Assembly: GCA_025769875.1 (NCBI GenBank)
Contig: JAGFNK010000750.1
Span: 1 to 23,069 of the forward strand
DNA from: Russula earlei
Taxonomy: Eukaryota > Basidiomycota > Agaricomycetes > Russulales > Russulaceae
Direction of reading: 5' to 3'
DNA length: 23,069 nt
Both the position numbers and the translations under genes were made by a program. Below are positions 1 through 9,112 of the stretch, piece after piece. A model generated the notes under the pieces. The model did no database searches and was not told the DNA's origin. It saw nothing but the letters and a program-made list of their open reading frames with translations. How positions within the stretch are numbered: position 1 is the stretch's first letter; the number at the start of each line of letters is the position of its first letter.

Positions 1-401
1 CCTTCTCCTGGGATGTCGGGGTCCATGTAGGTACTCGTAGGGGAGCTAGATATGACGGGAATAGGTCTAGTCGATTCTTCCATTGTAGGTCTAGGGGGAA
101 TGACTGTCTTGAGGTACTCAAGGTCGGGGAGAGATGGGGAAGGTGTTTGGACATGGTAAGAGGGCGATGCTCGTTCATCTGTAGACATAGTTGTTCTGTT
201 ACCAACAAGGTCAAGGAAGACAGGGAGTAATTGATCAATATGGACACAACTAAGTCGTCGACAAAGATCTTCAATGGGGGATGAAGGCCTACTAGGTTCA
301 GTGTTGCTTTCCATGCAGGTTTTTATAGTCCTGATGGCTGTAGGGTTTGCTTTATGAAAGTCTTTCACAAGGTTGGGGGCATGTAGATTTGTGGCTGGCT
401 C
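1..401 (-). pseudogene. Gypsy 1 pol C-terminal tail after the chromodomain
   Basis: In the same frame as the chromodomain, the strand stays open from 401 to base 1 (about 133 codons) with no stop before the window edge. Just past the TGA at 402-404 it reads EPATNLHAPNLVKDFHKANP, which is the usual end of a chromodomain (W-E-P then a helix with L-V-x-D-F-H). After that comes a Ser/Pro/Thr-rich tail of about 100 residues, unusually long for a chromovirus pol, with no domain I recognise. It may be a C-terminal extension or a separate downstream frame starting at the Met at 312-314. The true end lies outside the window. Confidence 0.75.
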
Positions 402-740
402 TCAAGAGTTGTGGGCAGAGGAGTATCCTTTCCAATGAACATAATACTGCAGCTGTTTTTTCCTTCCAACATGCCTTGACCCCAAAACGTTTTCGAGTTC
501 CCACTCCTGTTCATCATTTACAACATCCGGTGGCAGTTCTTCATAATTTGCGCCATATTCCTCCGTTTCCTGATATGGATGTAAGAGGTTAGCATGGAAG
601 ACATCATGCACTCTCCATTGGTTTGGTAATTGTAATCTGTATGCTATTGGGCTTATCACTTCTTTAATTTTGAATGGTCCTAGTCTTTTTGCGGCTAGTT
701 TGGCCATGGGCTGGAACATTTTGATGTTCTTCCCTTCTAA
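402..740 (-). pseudogene. Gypsy 1 GPF domain and chromodomain
   Basis: The segment after the TAG at 741-743 reads LEGKNIK, then a GPF-type motif (LGPFKIKEVIS), the HDVFHANLLHPY motif typical of the integrase end, and a chromodomain with YYVHWKGY. Chromodomains in these elements bind modified histone tails and steer insertion into heterochromatin. The frame ends at a TGA (402-404) exactly where the family has the conserved Trp of W-E-P. The upstream TAG (741-743) also replaces a conserved Trp (V-W-L). Both are single G-to-A changes of TGG. This piece is in frame with the integrase part above it and the tail below it. Confidence 0.9.
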
Positions 741-1625
741 CTATACTTTATCTCCTTCTTTATAAGGTTTAAACCCTATCTTCTTCTTCAATAGCCTATG
801 CCCTAATAGGATAGCTTTCTGGGCATCCTGCCTAGCCTTTTGTAATGATTCCTTTCTCTCTTCTAGCTTTTGGAAGTTTCCTATTGTAGTTGATTGGTAG
901 GTTTTGGGAAGAAATCCCATCCACAACTTGTATGGTGTTTGTTGTGTAGCACTGGAGGTATGTGAGTTTATAATGTATTGAGTTACTGGCAACAAGTCTG
1001 CCCAATTGTCTTGTTGGAAATTGCAATATATCTGCAGTATAGTTTCTACCATTTGATTGGTTCTTTCTGATTGCCATCAGTCTGGGGATGATATGCCATA
1101 CTCATGTTCCTTTCTATTTTGAGCTGTCGACAAATTTCTTGAGCAAGCTTTGATGTAAAGCGGGTATCTCTGTCTGAAATAATTTTGTCTGGTAAACCCA
1201 CAAATGGAAGACTCTTTCATGATGGATTTTTGCTAAATCTTCCGTTCCCATAGTTTCTTTAAAAGGGAGTAGTATGACTGCTTTGGTGCAATCATGATCT
1301 GTTATAGTGAGTATGGAATTGTATCCTTTAGACAGCGGCAACTTGGTGATGAAGTCCATAGCTATAGTTTGGAAAGGAGTTGCTTCTGTTTCAAGTGTTA
1401 TTGGATATATTGGTGGCTCATTTCGTCTAGTGATGGTTTTATTTGATTGACACGTTGCACACCCTTTGATGTAATTTTGAATCACTTGTCTCTGATTGGG
1501 CCACCAATAATCTCTTCTTATCACAGTATAGGTTTTGTGCAACCCCGGATGTCCTGCTGTTGGTCCATCGTGATATTCTCAAAGGATCACTTGGTACGCT
1601 TTCCATGCCTCCTGTCACTACCAAG
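741..1625 (-). pseudogene. Gypsy 1 integrase, frameshifted
   Basis: An HHCC zinc-binding region is visible: H-D-G-P-T-A-G-H near 1550-1575, then C-A-T-C near 1450. The catalytic core follows: first Asp in AMDFITKLP (about 1340-1370), second Asp in ISDRDTRF (about 1155-1180), and Glu in a QSER-like motif near 1070. The second Asp lies in a different frame from the first, because of a small indel near 1200. The Glu motif is lost by deletion of one base near 1074. A TGA at 1579-1581 interrupts the zinc-binding part. The segment 741-1052 carries the core end (QDNWADLLPVTQYIIN). Integrase joins the cDNA ends to host DNA; this copy cannot work. Confidence 0.9.
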
Positions 1626-1639
1626 GCCGTATCTTTCCT

Positions 1640-2530
1640 CCATTGTCCGTTGATTATCTTGAGTTCATAATTGTCCTTCCATCATCTCAGGAGTCTTGTT
1701 CCTTCTTCCTTTCTTTGATCAAGTTTAACTCTTTCTTCCATGGCAGTAACTTCTAGGACTTGAATGAAGAGCTTGTCTGGTAAGGCAGTGATTTCTTCCT
1801 TTTCCGGAACATCTGATCTGTAGTCAGGTCTTCTTGATAGTCCATCTGCTCTATTCCTTTTTCCTGGCTGGTGTCACAATTCCAGATTATACTGTGCCAC
1901 TATGGGGAGATATCTTGCTACTCGGTCCCTCAGTTTTTGAGGTTCTCAATAGTATGTCAGATTTTTGTGATCCATAAAGACCACTACCTTGTGCGGTGAT
2001 CCAAGCAAGAGATGTCTCCAGTTTTTAAGGGCAGCGACCAGTGCTAAGAATTCTCTGTCCCATACCGTGTAGTTTTGTTCTGCTGAATTTAAGGTTCGGG
2101 AATAATATCCCACCTCTCTCCTTATTTGATCTTCATTGTATTGATAGAGAATTGCTCCTAAAGCATAGGACAAAGCATCGACATCCAAGAAGAACTGCTT
2201 CTTGAAGTTTGGTTGCCAGAGTATTGGATCACTTGTGATTGCTTTGATCAATTTATCTAGAGCTTCTCTGCATTCATCTGTCCATTGGAAAGGGACCCCT
2301 TTCTTGAGTAATTGCGTGATAGGTAGAGCTATAGTTGAGAAGTTTGGTATGAAGGGTCGATGATACCCTATCATTCCTAGGGTCACTTGTATGTCAGTCT
2401 TGTCCTTGCAGTCCCTTGGCCATTCACTCAACCCTTTGATCTTTGAAGGGTCTATTCATATCCTTCCTTCTTCGGCTATCCATCCCAAGACTTCTATTCT
2501 TTCCTTCTCAAACTTGCACTTGGATACTTT
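1640..2530 (-). pseudogene. Gypsy 1 RNase H domain and connection
   Basis: The open frame 1946-2431 contains the end of the RT thumb/connection (GMIGYHRPFIPNFSTIALPI) and a Ty3-type RNase H: F-F-L-D-V-D-A with the first Asp, Y-S-R-T-L-N-S-A-E-Q-N-Y, W-D-R-E-F-L-A-L with the Glu, and V-F-M-D-H-K-N-L with the next Asp. The family normally has a Ser/Thr-D-A in the first motif. In-frame TGA codons lie at 2456-2458 (before IDPSKIKG), 1946-1948 (before EPQKL) and 1874-1876 (before HQPGK). All three are positions where an Arg CGA is a plausible ancestor. Downstream, RNRADGLSRRPDY marks the end of RNase H before the integrase. Confidence 0.88.
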
Positions 2531-3300
2531 TAATTTTTTTGTTCCATTAAGTCCAGAAATTCATGTACAATTTGTCGATGTAGAGGGTGAGTCCCTTTAG
2601 GGGTCATGATGATCCAGTCATCCAGATAATTGGCAATGTTTTCCGGATATTTTTGAAGCCATGATCGAAAATCTCTTCTCATAGAATGCGAGAAGTATGC
2701 CAGGGCATTCCTTAGTCCGAATTGCATTACTCTTGGAATGTAGGTTCCCATAGGTGTTTTGAAGGCTGCTTTTGACTGGTCTTCTTCCATAATCCTCATA
2801 TTGTTATATCCTTTGACTATGTCAAACTTCGAGAACAGTCCGTTGTTCTGAATTCTTTCCATGATTCTTTGAATACTTTCCAAGGTATCATTGTCCGGTA
2901 TTGTCCATTGGTTTAACTCTCGGTAGTCAATGATTAGCCTTTTTTCTTTACTGTCCTTTTTTGCCAATAAAGAATACCGGTGAGACATAGTTAGAGGCTC
3001 CAGGTTTGATGTATCCTTTGTCGAGTTCTTCCTCAAGGTATTTCCTCAAGTATCTTTTTCTTCTTGAGACAGAGGATAAATTTTACAATCCAAGGATCTA
3101 GGCACATCAGGGAATAGGTTTATCTTCATGTCTTCTTCTCTACTAGGAGGGAAGCATGAAGAAGCCTCTTTAGAAAAGACTTTTACATGTTGCCGATATT
3201 CTTTGGGCAAATCTTCTTCTGTTAATTTTTGAGCCTTCAAATTTTGGTCCCTAGCCCATTCTTGAGCTAAACTAGTCTTTTGTATATATAAGGCTTGATC
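2530..3300 (-). pseudogene. Gypsy 1 reverse transcriptase
   Basis: Motifs in order: the RT entry LPKEYRQHVKVFSKEASS and KIYPLSQEE (about 3060-3210), then KKDSKEKRLIIDYRELNQWT, FSKFDIVKGYNNMRI with the first catalytic Asp, MQFGLRNALAYF, and NYLDDWIIM, which is the YxDD box. The stretch 2965-3055, which should carry the fingers motif, is readable only in another frame (KGYIKPGASNYVSPVFFIGKK). Two opposite single-base indels, near 3052 and in an A-run near 2966, bracket it. A further A-run indel near 2543 shifts the frame before FEKERIEVLGW. The stop at 3046-3048 is a product of the first indel. Function is lost. Confidence 0.92.
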
Positions 3301-3856
3301 CTCTTTGGGCCTTCCGCATTCCTTGACTGCTTTTAGTTGCAAAGATTTGATATAGAGGTCAAGGTACTTGAGTTGTGCACTTTCTAGGCGCAAGGATCCT
3401 TTCTTAAGTTCTCCCTTCTTCCAATCCATAGTTGTGTTATGATTTACCCCCTTGTGGGTTCGTCCATAACCCCTTCCCATCATTGTCCCATTTCCTGTCG
3501 CATCCCTTGCCTTGTATACTCTCTCAATCACAATCTGCTTGTGCTGGCCTTTACTCTGCTTGACCTAAGCACACCTCAAGGAACCCTTGTGTTCCTCTTC
3601 CTCCTCTGCCTCTCTCTCATCGCTCTCCTCTTCTGTGAAACCAGAAGATCGACTCTGTCTGCGGACTGACTCATTGTCTGACTCAGCCTTGAGACGCTAA
3701 ACCTTTGAACCGGTCTTCTTGAGCTGGCCCCACTGAACCCCTTGAACCAAGTCATCAGGGACTTGGCCCCATTGAACCTTGAGCTAACGCTCTTACGGCC
3801 GCGACACCGTAACAAGTTGGTTCGAACTCCCAGAGGAAGGGGTACCCCAATATGAC
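3300..3856 (-). pseudogene. Gypsy 1 protease-to-RT linker region
   Basis: This stretch lies between the protease (ends near 3830 with GYPFLWEF) and the RT. It holds Glu/Lys/Arg-rich fragments. 3300-3531 is open (basic, with LRLESAQLKYLDLYIKSL), and about 3576-3700 reads as acidic or basic low complexity depending on frame. I recognise no separate domain. Linkers of this kind are usual in Agaricomycete gypsy elements. Repeated GGTTCAA-like words near 3715-3790 may mark a local duplication. Confidence 0.5.
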
Positions 3857-4204
3857 TCAGTCTCCTCCCAGGGACATGATGTAGAACTTCTGTAACTTGT
3901 TTCTTGGGTTATAATGAACCCTAAGCCAACAGAAATGTTTCAATTCCCCTTTCTTGTTTTCTGTCCCATCAACATTTCGGACCATCATCAGTTCTCGAAG
4001 AGCTTGTTTTCCTATTCCTAGTCTTTTCCAAGTATCTTCATCCAGGAAGTTTTCTGTTGCTCCACTGTCTAGTAGAGCCTTTTCCATGGCCACTCCTCGT
4101 GCCGTGTGAAATGAGAAAGGGACGTTCATAGTTGCAATTCTCCTAATGTACATGGTGCAAGTTACTGCTGCCCTCAGTCTGGCCATCGACCTTGGGCTTA
4201 TCAA
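3830..4204 (-). pseudogene. Gypsy 1 aspartic protease
   Basis: The frame contains ALLDSGATENFLDEDTWKRL, with the D-S-G-A-T active site of retroviral-type aspartic proteases. It cuts the Gag-Pol polyprotein during particle maturation. The flap and end of the domain follow (LRVHYNPRNKLQKFYI), then a TGA at 3857-3859, then VILGYPFLWEF, the usual ILG(Y/F)-P-F/W-L closing motif, in the same frame. The TGA thus breaks an otherwise continuous domain and probably replaces an Arg. The active-site triplet itself is intact. Confidence 0.92.
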
Positions 4205-4763
4205 AAATCCTCATCAGCCATTATTTTGTCCAAAAAGGCATCCTTTTCTTCTGTCTTCATTCCTTTAATAGCTGCCATGATACTATTGATGTCATAGGCA
4301 GGGGGCTGTTCTTCTTCCTTGGAGTTCTTCGCAGGTTCGTCTTCTTCTGCTTCGGTGGTACGAGCCTTGACATCTTTCCCTTTTGTTTAGGGTCATCCTT
4401 CTTTCTTCTCTGGGGGCATTGACAGCTCATGTGCCCAACCTTCTTGCAGATAAAGCATTTCCCTTCTGCTTGTAACTTCTTTCTTTCTTCTTCACTAAGC
4501 TTTGAAGTGGCTCTGACCACATCTACGTCCATGGCATTAGGATCCTTCTTGGCTTTCTTCTCCTTCCAATTCTTGAGTTGTTGTGCTCTAGAACTCAGGT
4601 TCCCAGATGTGCCTAAGGCATTTTTCATTTCATTCAGGGCTGCCGCCTCTTCTCTTGCTATGGTTTGCCATGCATCCAGGTTTGCAGCTGCAGGTAGGGG
4701 CCTTCTTCGGAGAATCATGGCATGTAAGTTTCTTTGAAGCCCATCCCTGAATAATTTGACCAT
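4205..4763 (-). pseudogene. Gypsy 1 gag C-terminal half with CCHC zinc knuckle
   Basis: The frame begins MVKLFRDGLQRNLHAMILR, matching the end of the capsid-like Retrotrans_gag domain. It then has KKDPNAMDVD and the zinc knuckle CFICKKVGHMSCQC (C-x2-C-x4-H-x4-C), which binds the genomic RNA. The upstream half is at 5261-6525; the two are separated by the solo LTR at 4769-5255. Reading across after removing that LTR and one TCCTT copy runs from MSGWPRNTQG straight into MVKLF. A Lys/Pro-rich tail follows the knuckle before the protease. Confidence 0.93.
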
Positions 4764-4768
4764 TCCTT
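4764..4768. repeat. Target site duplication TCCTT (left)
   Basis: Five bases TCCTT directly precede the solo LTR at 4769 and are repeated directly after it at 5256-5260. Five bp is the usual duplication length for LTR elements. The pair confirms insertion into gag. Confidence 0.92.
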
Positions 4769-5255
4769 TGTTGAAGCAGATGGGTGCAGGTTATGATAAG
4801 AGCGATAAGATCCTTAAGATCTATCAAAGATATTTCAGTTTGTGTAAGACAAAACTATAAATCAGTAATACCTATCAAAGATATCTACAACATGTGATTA
4901 GATGCGATAGATAAGATAGGAAACAGTAAGTACTCACTTCAGTTTGTGTAAGACAAAACTGAAGCGATCTAGCTAATTGAGTGCCTCTTAAATACGTGAA
5001 AGCGTCTCTAGGCAATGTAATCATAACTACCAACTTGTATCATAAAGGATCAGTCGTTAGTAGCTACCGATTGTTATCAATTAACTTATCATTGTAACAT
5101 ACGCAGGCTGCAGCATCTGAGCTGAGCCGGTCTGGGCTGATCCGATGCGTGAGCGACGCGCGTGAGCCAGGAATGCCCGGTCCGTGGGAGCTGACGCGTT
5201 AACGCGACTGGGCTGTGATTACATCAGACTGCCCAAAGCAGTGGTAATCTCAACA
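4769..5255. mobile_element. Solo LTR (487 bp) inside gypsy 1 gag
   Basis: It begins TGTTGA and ends TCAACA, a 6-bp terminal inverted repeat of the TG...CA type. It is flanked on both sides by TCCTT (4764-4768 and 5256-5260). Its ends fall exactly between two halves of gag that are adjacent in the family. It contains no coding sequence. Inside, the word CAGTTTGTGTAAGACAAAACT occurs at about 4836 and 4940, the second within a hairpin. CTATCAAAGATAT also occurs twice (about 4821 and 4872). Solo LTRs arise by recombination between the two LTRs of a full element. Orientation is not clear. Confidence 0.93.
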
Positions 5256-5260
5256 TCCTT
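5256..5260. repeat. Target site duplication TCCTT (right)
   Basis: This is the second copy of the TCCTT duplication, following the CA end of the solo LTR. The gag reading frame resumes immediately beyond it. Confidence 0.92.
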
Positions 5261-6525
5261 GAGTATTTCTAGGCCATCCAGACATGAGTAGGTATTGGTT
5301 AAAGGTTGCGATGTAGTCATCCAACTCTCCTTCCTTCATAGTGAGTTGTTGGATGTTCATTGTGGCATCTTCTATGGTAGTACTGTCATGCCACTGATTT
5401 AGGAAGTCCATCGAGAAGAGATACCACAGATCCTCATCTTCTCGAAGGTGGGTCGGTGCCATTTGGTTTGCTTGGTCCCCTTGTACTCTTCTTATCAAGG
5501 TTTCCAGTTGTTGGATTACCCATCCATCAACTTTATCCCTTTTATAAAGGACAAGGCGCAGGCTACCCTTTCATATGGTACTGTCATGACGCTGCTTTGA
5601 GAATTCATGATCCTATATAGTTCAAATTCTTTCATGAACTGTATAGTCTTCTTCCTATTTCCTGCAAACATTGCTGGTGGCTGTCCTCTCATTGATCCTG
5701 TTCCTCCAGGGATTCCTTGAGCTGGTCCAGGGATTGCCACTTGGGGTGGGCCTCCTCCAGGCGGTATGCCTCCTGGGGGTCCCCCTGGCGCTCCTCCTCC
5801 TCCTCCAGGAGGTCCTCCTCCACCTGGCGCTCCTGCATCTGGTGGGTTTCCTCCTTGTTGTACATTGGGGACTAACATTGGTCCATGATGAGTGGTGTAC
5901 AGATTCCCAGATGTCAAATGGGTGGTTTGTGTTGCTATTTGAGTAGTAGTAGCCATTATTTCAGTCGCTGCTTGCGTCAAATCTATGGCTGTGGCAAAGC
6001 GTTCGGTGAGCTCGTCTATTGGCTCCTTGTTATTTTCAATTACTGGAGTATCTTTGGGAGATTCTGATTTCTTCATATCACTGATACTAGTGATAGATAT
6101 GTCTTGCTCTGGTTTGCTCCTAATCAACCACCCTGTGGTATAAGGCCTAATTTCGGTTCCTAAACCAAATTCTTCTGGGTTGGCAATGAAGTTGTCTTCT
6201 AGCATGTAAAACCCGTCTTCGTCCCAATCAATGAAATACCAGTGATTGTTTATGTATTCTGCAGGTTGGAGTTCGTTGTTGAATTGTACATCAAAGAACC
6301 CTCCTTCTGGTTTTTCAGTCAGATGCCACCGTGCTCCTACTCCAGTCAAGGAAAAGTTTTGGAGATCTCAAGTTCCTCCTTCGAATCGTGTGTATCGTTT
6401 TCTGTTACTTCCTGTCTTGAATGGAATATTTATTGAATCTGACTCCAGTTTTGCCCAACTTTCAGTTATGATACCGACAAGTTCGTTCTTGGCAAAAATA
6501 CCAATGGATTTGACTATGTTCTATA
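5261..6525 (-). pseudogene. Gypsy 1 gag N-terminal half
   Basis: The open part 5516-6349 has a charged N-terminal region (HWYFIDWDEDGFYMLEDNF). A Pro/Gly-rich low-complexity stretch follows (about 5690-5850), then the start of the capsid-like domain (KKTIQFMKEFELYRIMN). A one-base insertion near 5528 shifts the frame. Homology continues at 5261-5498 with VQGDQANQMAPTHLRE, DLWYLFSMDFLNQW and LDDYIATFNQYL, typical Retrotrans_gag motifs. Upstream of 6349 the same frame is open to about 6525 (IVKSIGIFAKNELVGIITES) but broken by a TGA at 6368-6370. The true start is not certain; annotated starts here may be non-ATG. Confidence 0.88.
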
Positions 6526-6657
6526 TCCTTCTTTTCTAGGATATAAAGTCTTTGGGGAGTTCCTAATCGACACAGGTTCCTCCCTATGACTACTTCTGCG
6601 TAAGTTGGGATCCGAATTTTGCTCCTGCTTGGTGCAAAGGTAAGTACACTCAACTTA
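6526..6657 (-). other. Gypsy 1 5' leader / primer-binding region
   Basis: This is the sequence between the inner LTR edge (6658) and gag. Read on the minus strand, the bases right after the LTR are TAAGTTGAGTGTACTTACC. They do not look like the usual TGG-starting complement of a tRNA 3' end, so the priming mode is not evident. It could be self-primed or simply mutated. No open frame of note is found here beyond the alternative frame running to 6653. Confidence 0.5.
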
Positions 6658-7578
6658 TGTTAAGATCTGATCGATCTTATGTCTGGCTCTTTTAACGAAA
6701 GAGTTGCTTGATATAGTTCAAGCACTAGACTTCGAATCCTTTGATATTATCTCAGGAAGATTGAATGTAAGAGAAGAAGAGGGCCTCTTCCTGTTGCGCA
6801 GCATAGAGCACAGCTAACAGGCCAAGCAACCCACATTAGAGGTTGTGCTAATGCTCAAGTGATATTGGGGTGTAGAGCGATGTGTATACTCGTCTACATG
6901 TATGGTATTTATACCTCTATGACCCAGGGCTGTTCCTAAGTCCGAAAGAGGTGACTACAGGTGTCCACTATATCGCGCATTCAGTGATGCGTGATGTGGA
7001 AATGTTCTAGACACAGCATAAGGCTGCATCTTGTGATAGATAGCGTAGTATGCATAACCCTATTGCCATAAGCGCATATACTAAAGTTCTGTCTAACACG
7101 TAACATCTATGAGCGGATCTTGAACCTTGTATGAAGGTCTTCGCCTTCTTTGATCCATTCAGGTTCCGGTTCAACACTTCTTTCTTAAGAGCATGATAGT
7201 TTGTTTAGAGTGATAGACAAAATTGATATGTTTTGTCAAGAGAGTAAGTCGAGCGTAAGGCTCAACTTCTTGGTACTACAGACTATTTATACAATCTCTC
7301 AATAACTGCTGATCCAATTCGTACAAAACTCGGGATACACATAGCTGAGAACGAGTAGTACCCAAAAACGGAAAGCACAATTCGAGAATGCAAGAGATGA
7401 CTCACGCATGAGTCATTCTTTCCTAGTATCTGTCATGAATCAGTAATCAGTGAGTAAGCTATTACCAATCAGGATCAGTAAGCACTCACTAAGCCAGATC
7501 GGTAAGCAGACATATGAGTAATCACAGATGAATTAGCGAAACAGGTGACAATCGGAGGGAAACACGAGAATCTTAACA
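6658..7578 (-). repeat. Gypsy 1 5' LTR (921 bp)
   Basis: On the plus strand it starts TGTTAAGAT and ends ATCTTAACA, a perfect 9-bp terminal inverted repeat. Gag of the minus-strand element lies on the 6657 side, so this is the 5' LTR. The outer edge at 7578 joins hAT coding sequence, and AGGGG (7579-7583) would be the target duplication if the partner lies left of the window. Flanking 5-mers on the two sides differ, as expected for one end of a full element rather than a solo LTR. Repeated AGTAAGC/AGTAATC words near 7440-7530 lie in the part that would be U3. No long open frame is present. Confidence 0.88.
7284..7291 (-). promoter_or_regulatory. Putative TATA box in gypsy 1 LTR
   Basis: TATAAATA on the minus strand lies about 290 bp inside the outer LTR end, so transcription would start around 7250-7260 and proceed toward gag. 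Position and orientation fit the U3/R border of an LTR. It is supported by motif only. Confidence 0.5.
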
Positions 7579-9107
7579 AGGGGAAATGGGACATTAGAAC
7601 AATCTGGGTAATTTGATTTGGAAGACACTACATACACCCCACCATTCCACAACCATCATACCCGGTGGTATGATGTCAGTAGTAATCAGGTAGTAGTTGA
7701 ATTCAATCATCCATGGGGCACTAGATGGTGTGGAGACATCAGTATCATCATTCTCTTCATCCTCTGAGTCCACATCACACAGAAGGCCATTGGGTTTCCA
7801 CCATTTCACAGCAGGGGTAGTGGTACACATCATAGATTGGGTAGTCTGAAGTTGTTCATAATGTTCCTTAAACTGTGATATGCATAAGGTCGTGCAGCAT
7901 CAACACCATAGCATATTGTGATGTACCGCATGCTGTGCCAAGGTTAGGACTTCCTCCTGGAGTTCCAAGTCCCAGTGTTTCTTGAAGTGATTCATTTTTC
8001 ACTCAGGATGTAACACTGATAAAACTTTCAGAGAGGAAGAAACTTAAAGCAAATGGAAACAAACACATCACCAGGATATGAGCATTGGAATCTGCCATTT
8101 TCTGATAATAGTCATTCAGCTTTACTGTTGCAGCATCAAGTGCAGGCTTGAATGTGTGATACTTGAATCTTTCTGCTTGACTGGACCAAGCAGCATGAAG
8201 TGTTTCAATTGCAGGGATTGCATGGAAGAGGGTGGGGGTTTGAACAGATGAGAATGCTTGCTGCACTTTGTCAGCATGCTGCAGGACATGTTAGTCAATA
8301 TAATCTAGCAAAATTAAATTATCAAGAAACTCACACTGAGGAGACTGCAAAATATACTGATGTGCTCCCACTTGGCCTTGGAAAGCTTAAGAGTGTCAAC
8401 CTTTTTGCATGCTTCAAGATTACCATCCATGTGAATGCCAAGCTTGTAGACAAATTCATTGACAAACTATGAAAAGATCAGCCAGTGTATTGAAGTTATA
8501 CATACCAACCTTCTGCCTGGATTTGGCCCAATTTAGCATGATGTATGTCGATCCCCATCACACTTTCATATCGAGTAAGAGTTGCACTGGGTGCTTGACC
8601 CCTTTCCAAATCTGGATAGACTTGAAGAGTTCTTTACGCTGTGCAGAGGAACACTCCTGGATGGTATTAAAAGTCATTCATCAGTGCTTTGACAGTACTC
8701 AAAACTCACCTTGACACAGATTGCATGGACAAGCCCAAGCTCATCTTGCTCTGTTGCACTAACATCTGGCATGTGCTCATCAGCATTATGTGGGTTGTAG
8801 TATTTAGCCTTGCTTCATGTCAAGATGAGAGCTTGTGTCGCAAGATTGATACTATGTGCAAGGCACCTGCAGTGTGAACAGGACATTAGAAAATCAATTT
8901 TGAGAAAAGGTAAACTTGCTGGATGTGTTGTTTTTGATGTCAAAAGCATGCCCTGTTTTTGCTTCGTAGCAATGGGCAAATTCAGACATCATTGTGCCAT
9001 TGTTTGATGCATTGTCACATGTTATATGAGTAACCTACAATTCATAAGTCAAGAAACGCAGTTTGATTAGAATGACAAGTCACCTTGTGCACAATTCTGA
9101 GGCAATC
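7579..9107 (-). pseudogene. hAT transposase gene, 3' part (intron-rich, decayed)
   Basis: Exons readable by homology on the minus strand: the end of the exon down to 9084, then about 8915-9034, 8710-8866, 8510-8656, 8335-8466, 8072-8278, about 7933-8010 and 7636-7877, then 25 nt at 7579-7603 before the gypsy LTR. Motifs: ITCDNASNN with the second catalytic Asp of hAT RNase-H-fold transposases; RCLAHSINLATQAL (first residue inferred across the splice); STYIMLNWA; the helical region HADKVQQAFSSVQTPTLFHA; YYQKMADSNAHIL; HFKKHWDLELQEEVL; and WWG of the C-terminal dimerisation region. Introns have GT...AG ends and are about 43-60 nt; the one after 8915 has a GC donor or a mutated site. In-frame TGA codons lie at 8815-8817, 8558-8560 and 7999-8001. 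The gypsy element cuts off the last part. Confidence 0.9.
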
Positions 9108-9112
9108 GCAGA
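9108..9112. repeat. Target site duplication GCAGA (left)
   Basis: GCAGA precedes the solo LTR at 9113 and recurs right after its end at 9605-9609. It lies inside hAT coding sequence. Confidence 0.92.

Larger units (their letters stand above)
1..7578 (-). mobile_element. Ty3/gypsy chromodomain retrotransposon (element 1), degenerate, 3' end outside window
   Basis: Read leftward from the LTR at 6658-7578, the order is gag, CCHC zinc knuckle, aspartic protease, reverse transcriptase, RNase H, integrase, GPF-type domain and chromodomain. This is the order of Ty3/gypsy chromoviruses. The coding region is broken by several single-base frameshifts and at least eight in-frame stops, so it cannot make a working polyprotein. 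A 487-bp solo LTR interrupts gag. No 3' LTR is seen before base 1, so the element continues off the left edge. Its outer 5' LTR end at 7578 lies inside the last coding part of the hAT gene, so it inserted into that gene. Confidence 0.93.

Noticed and set aside
4836..4964. Repeated CAGTTTGTGTAAGACAAAACT as a CRISPR-like array
   Set aside because: There are only two copies, inside an LTR, in a fungal context.
6658..7578. Solo LTR
   Set aside because: Flanking 5-mers do not match, and gag of a minus-strand gypsy element follows directly, so it is that element's 5' LTR.
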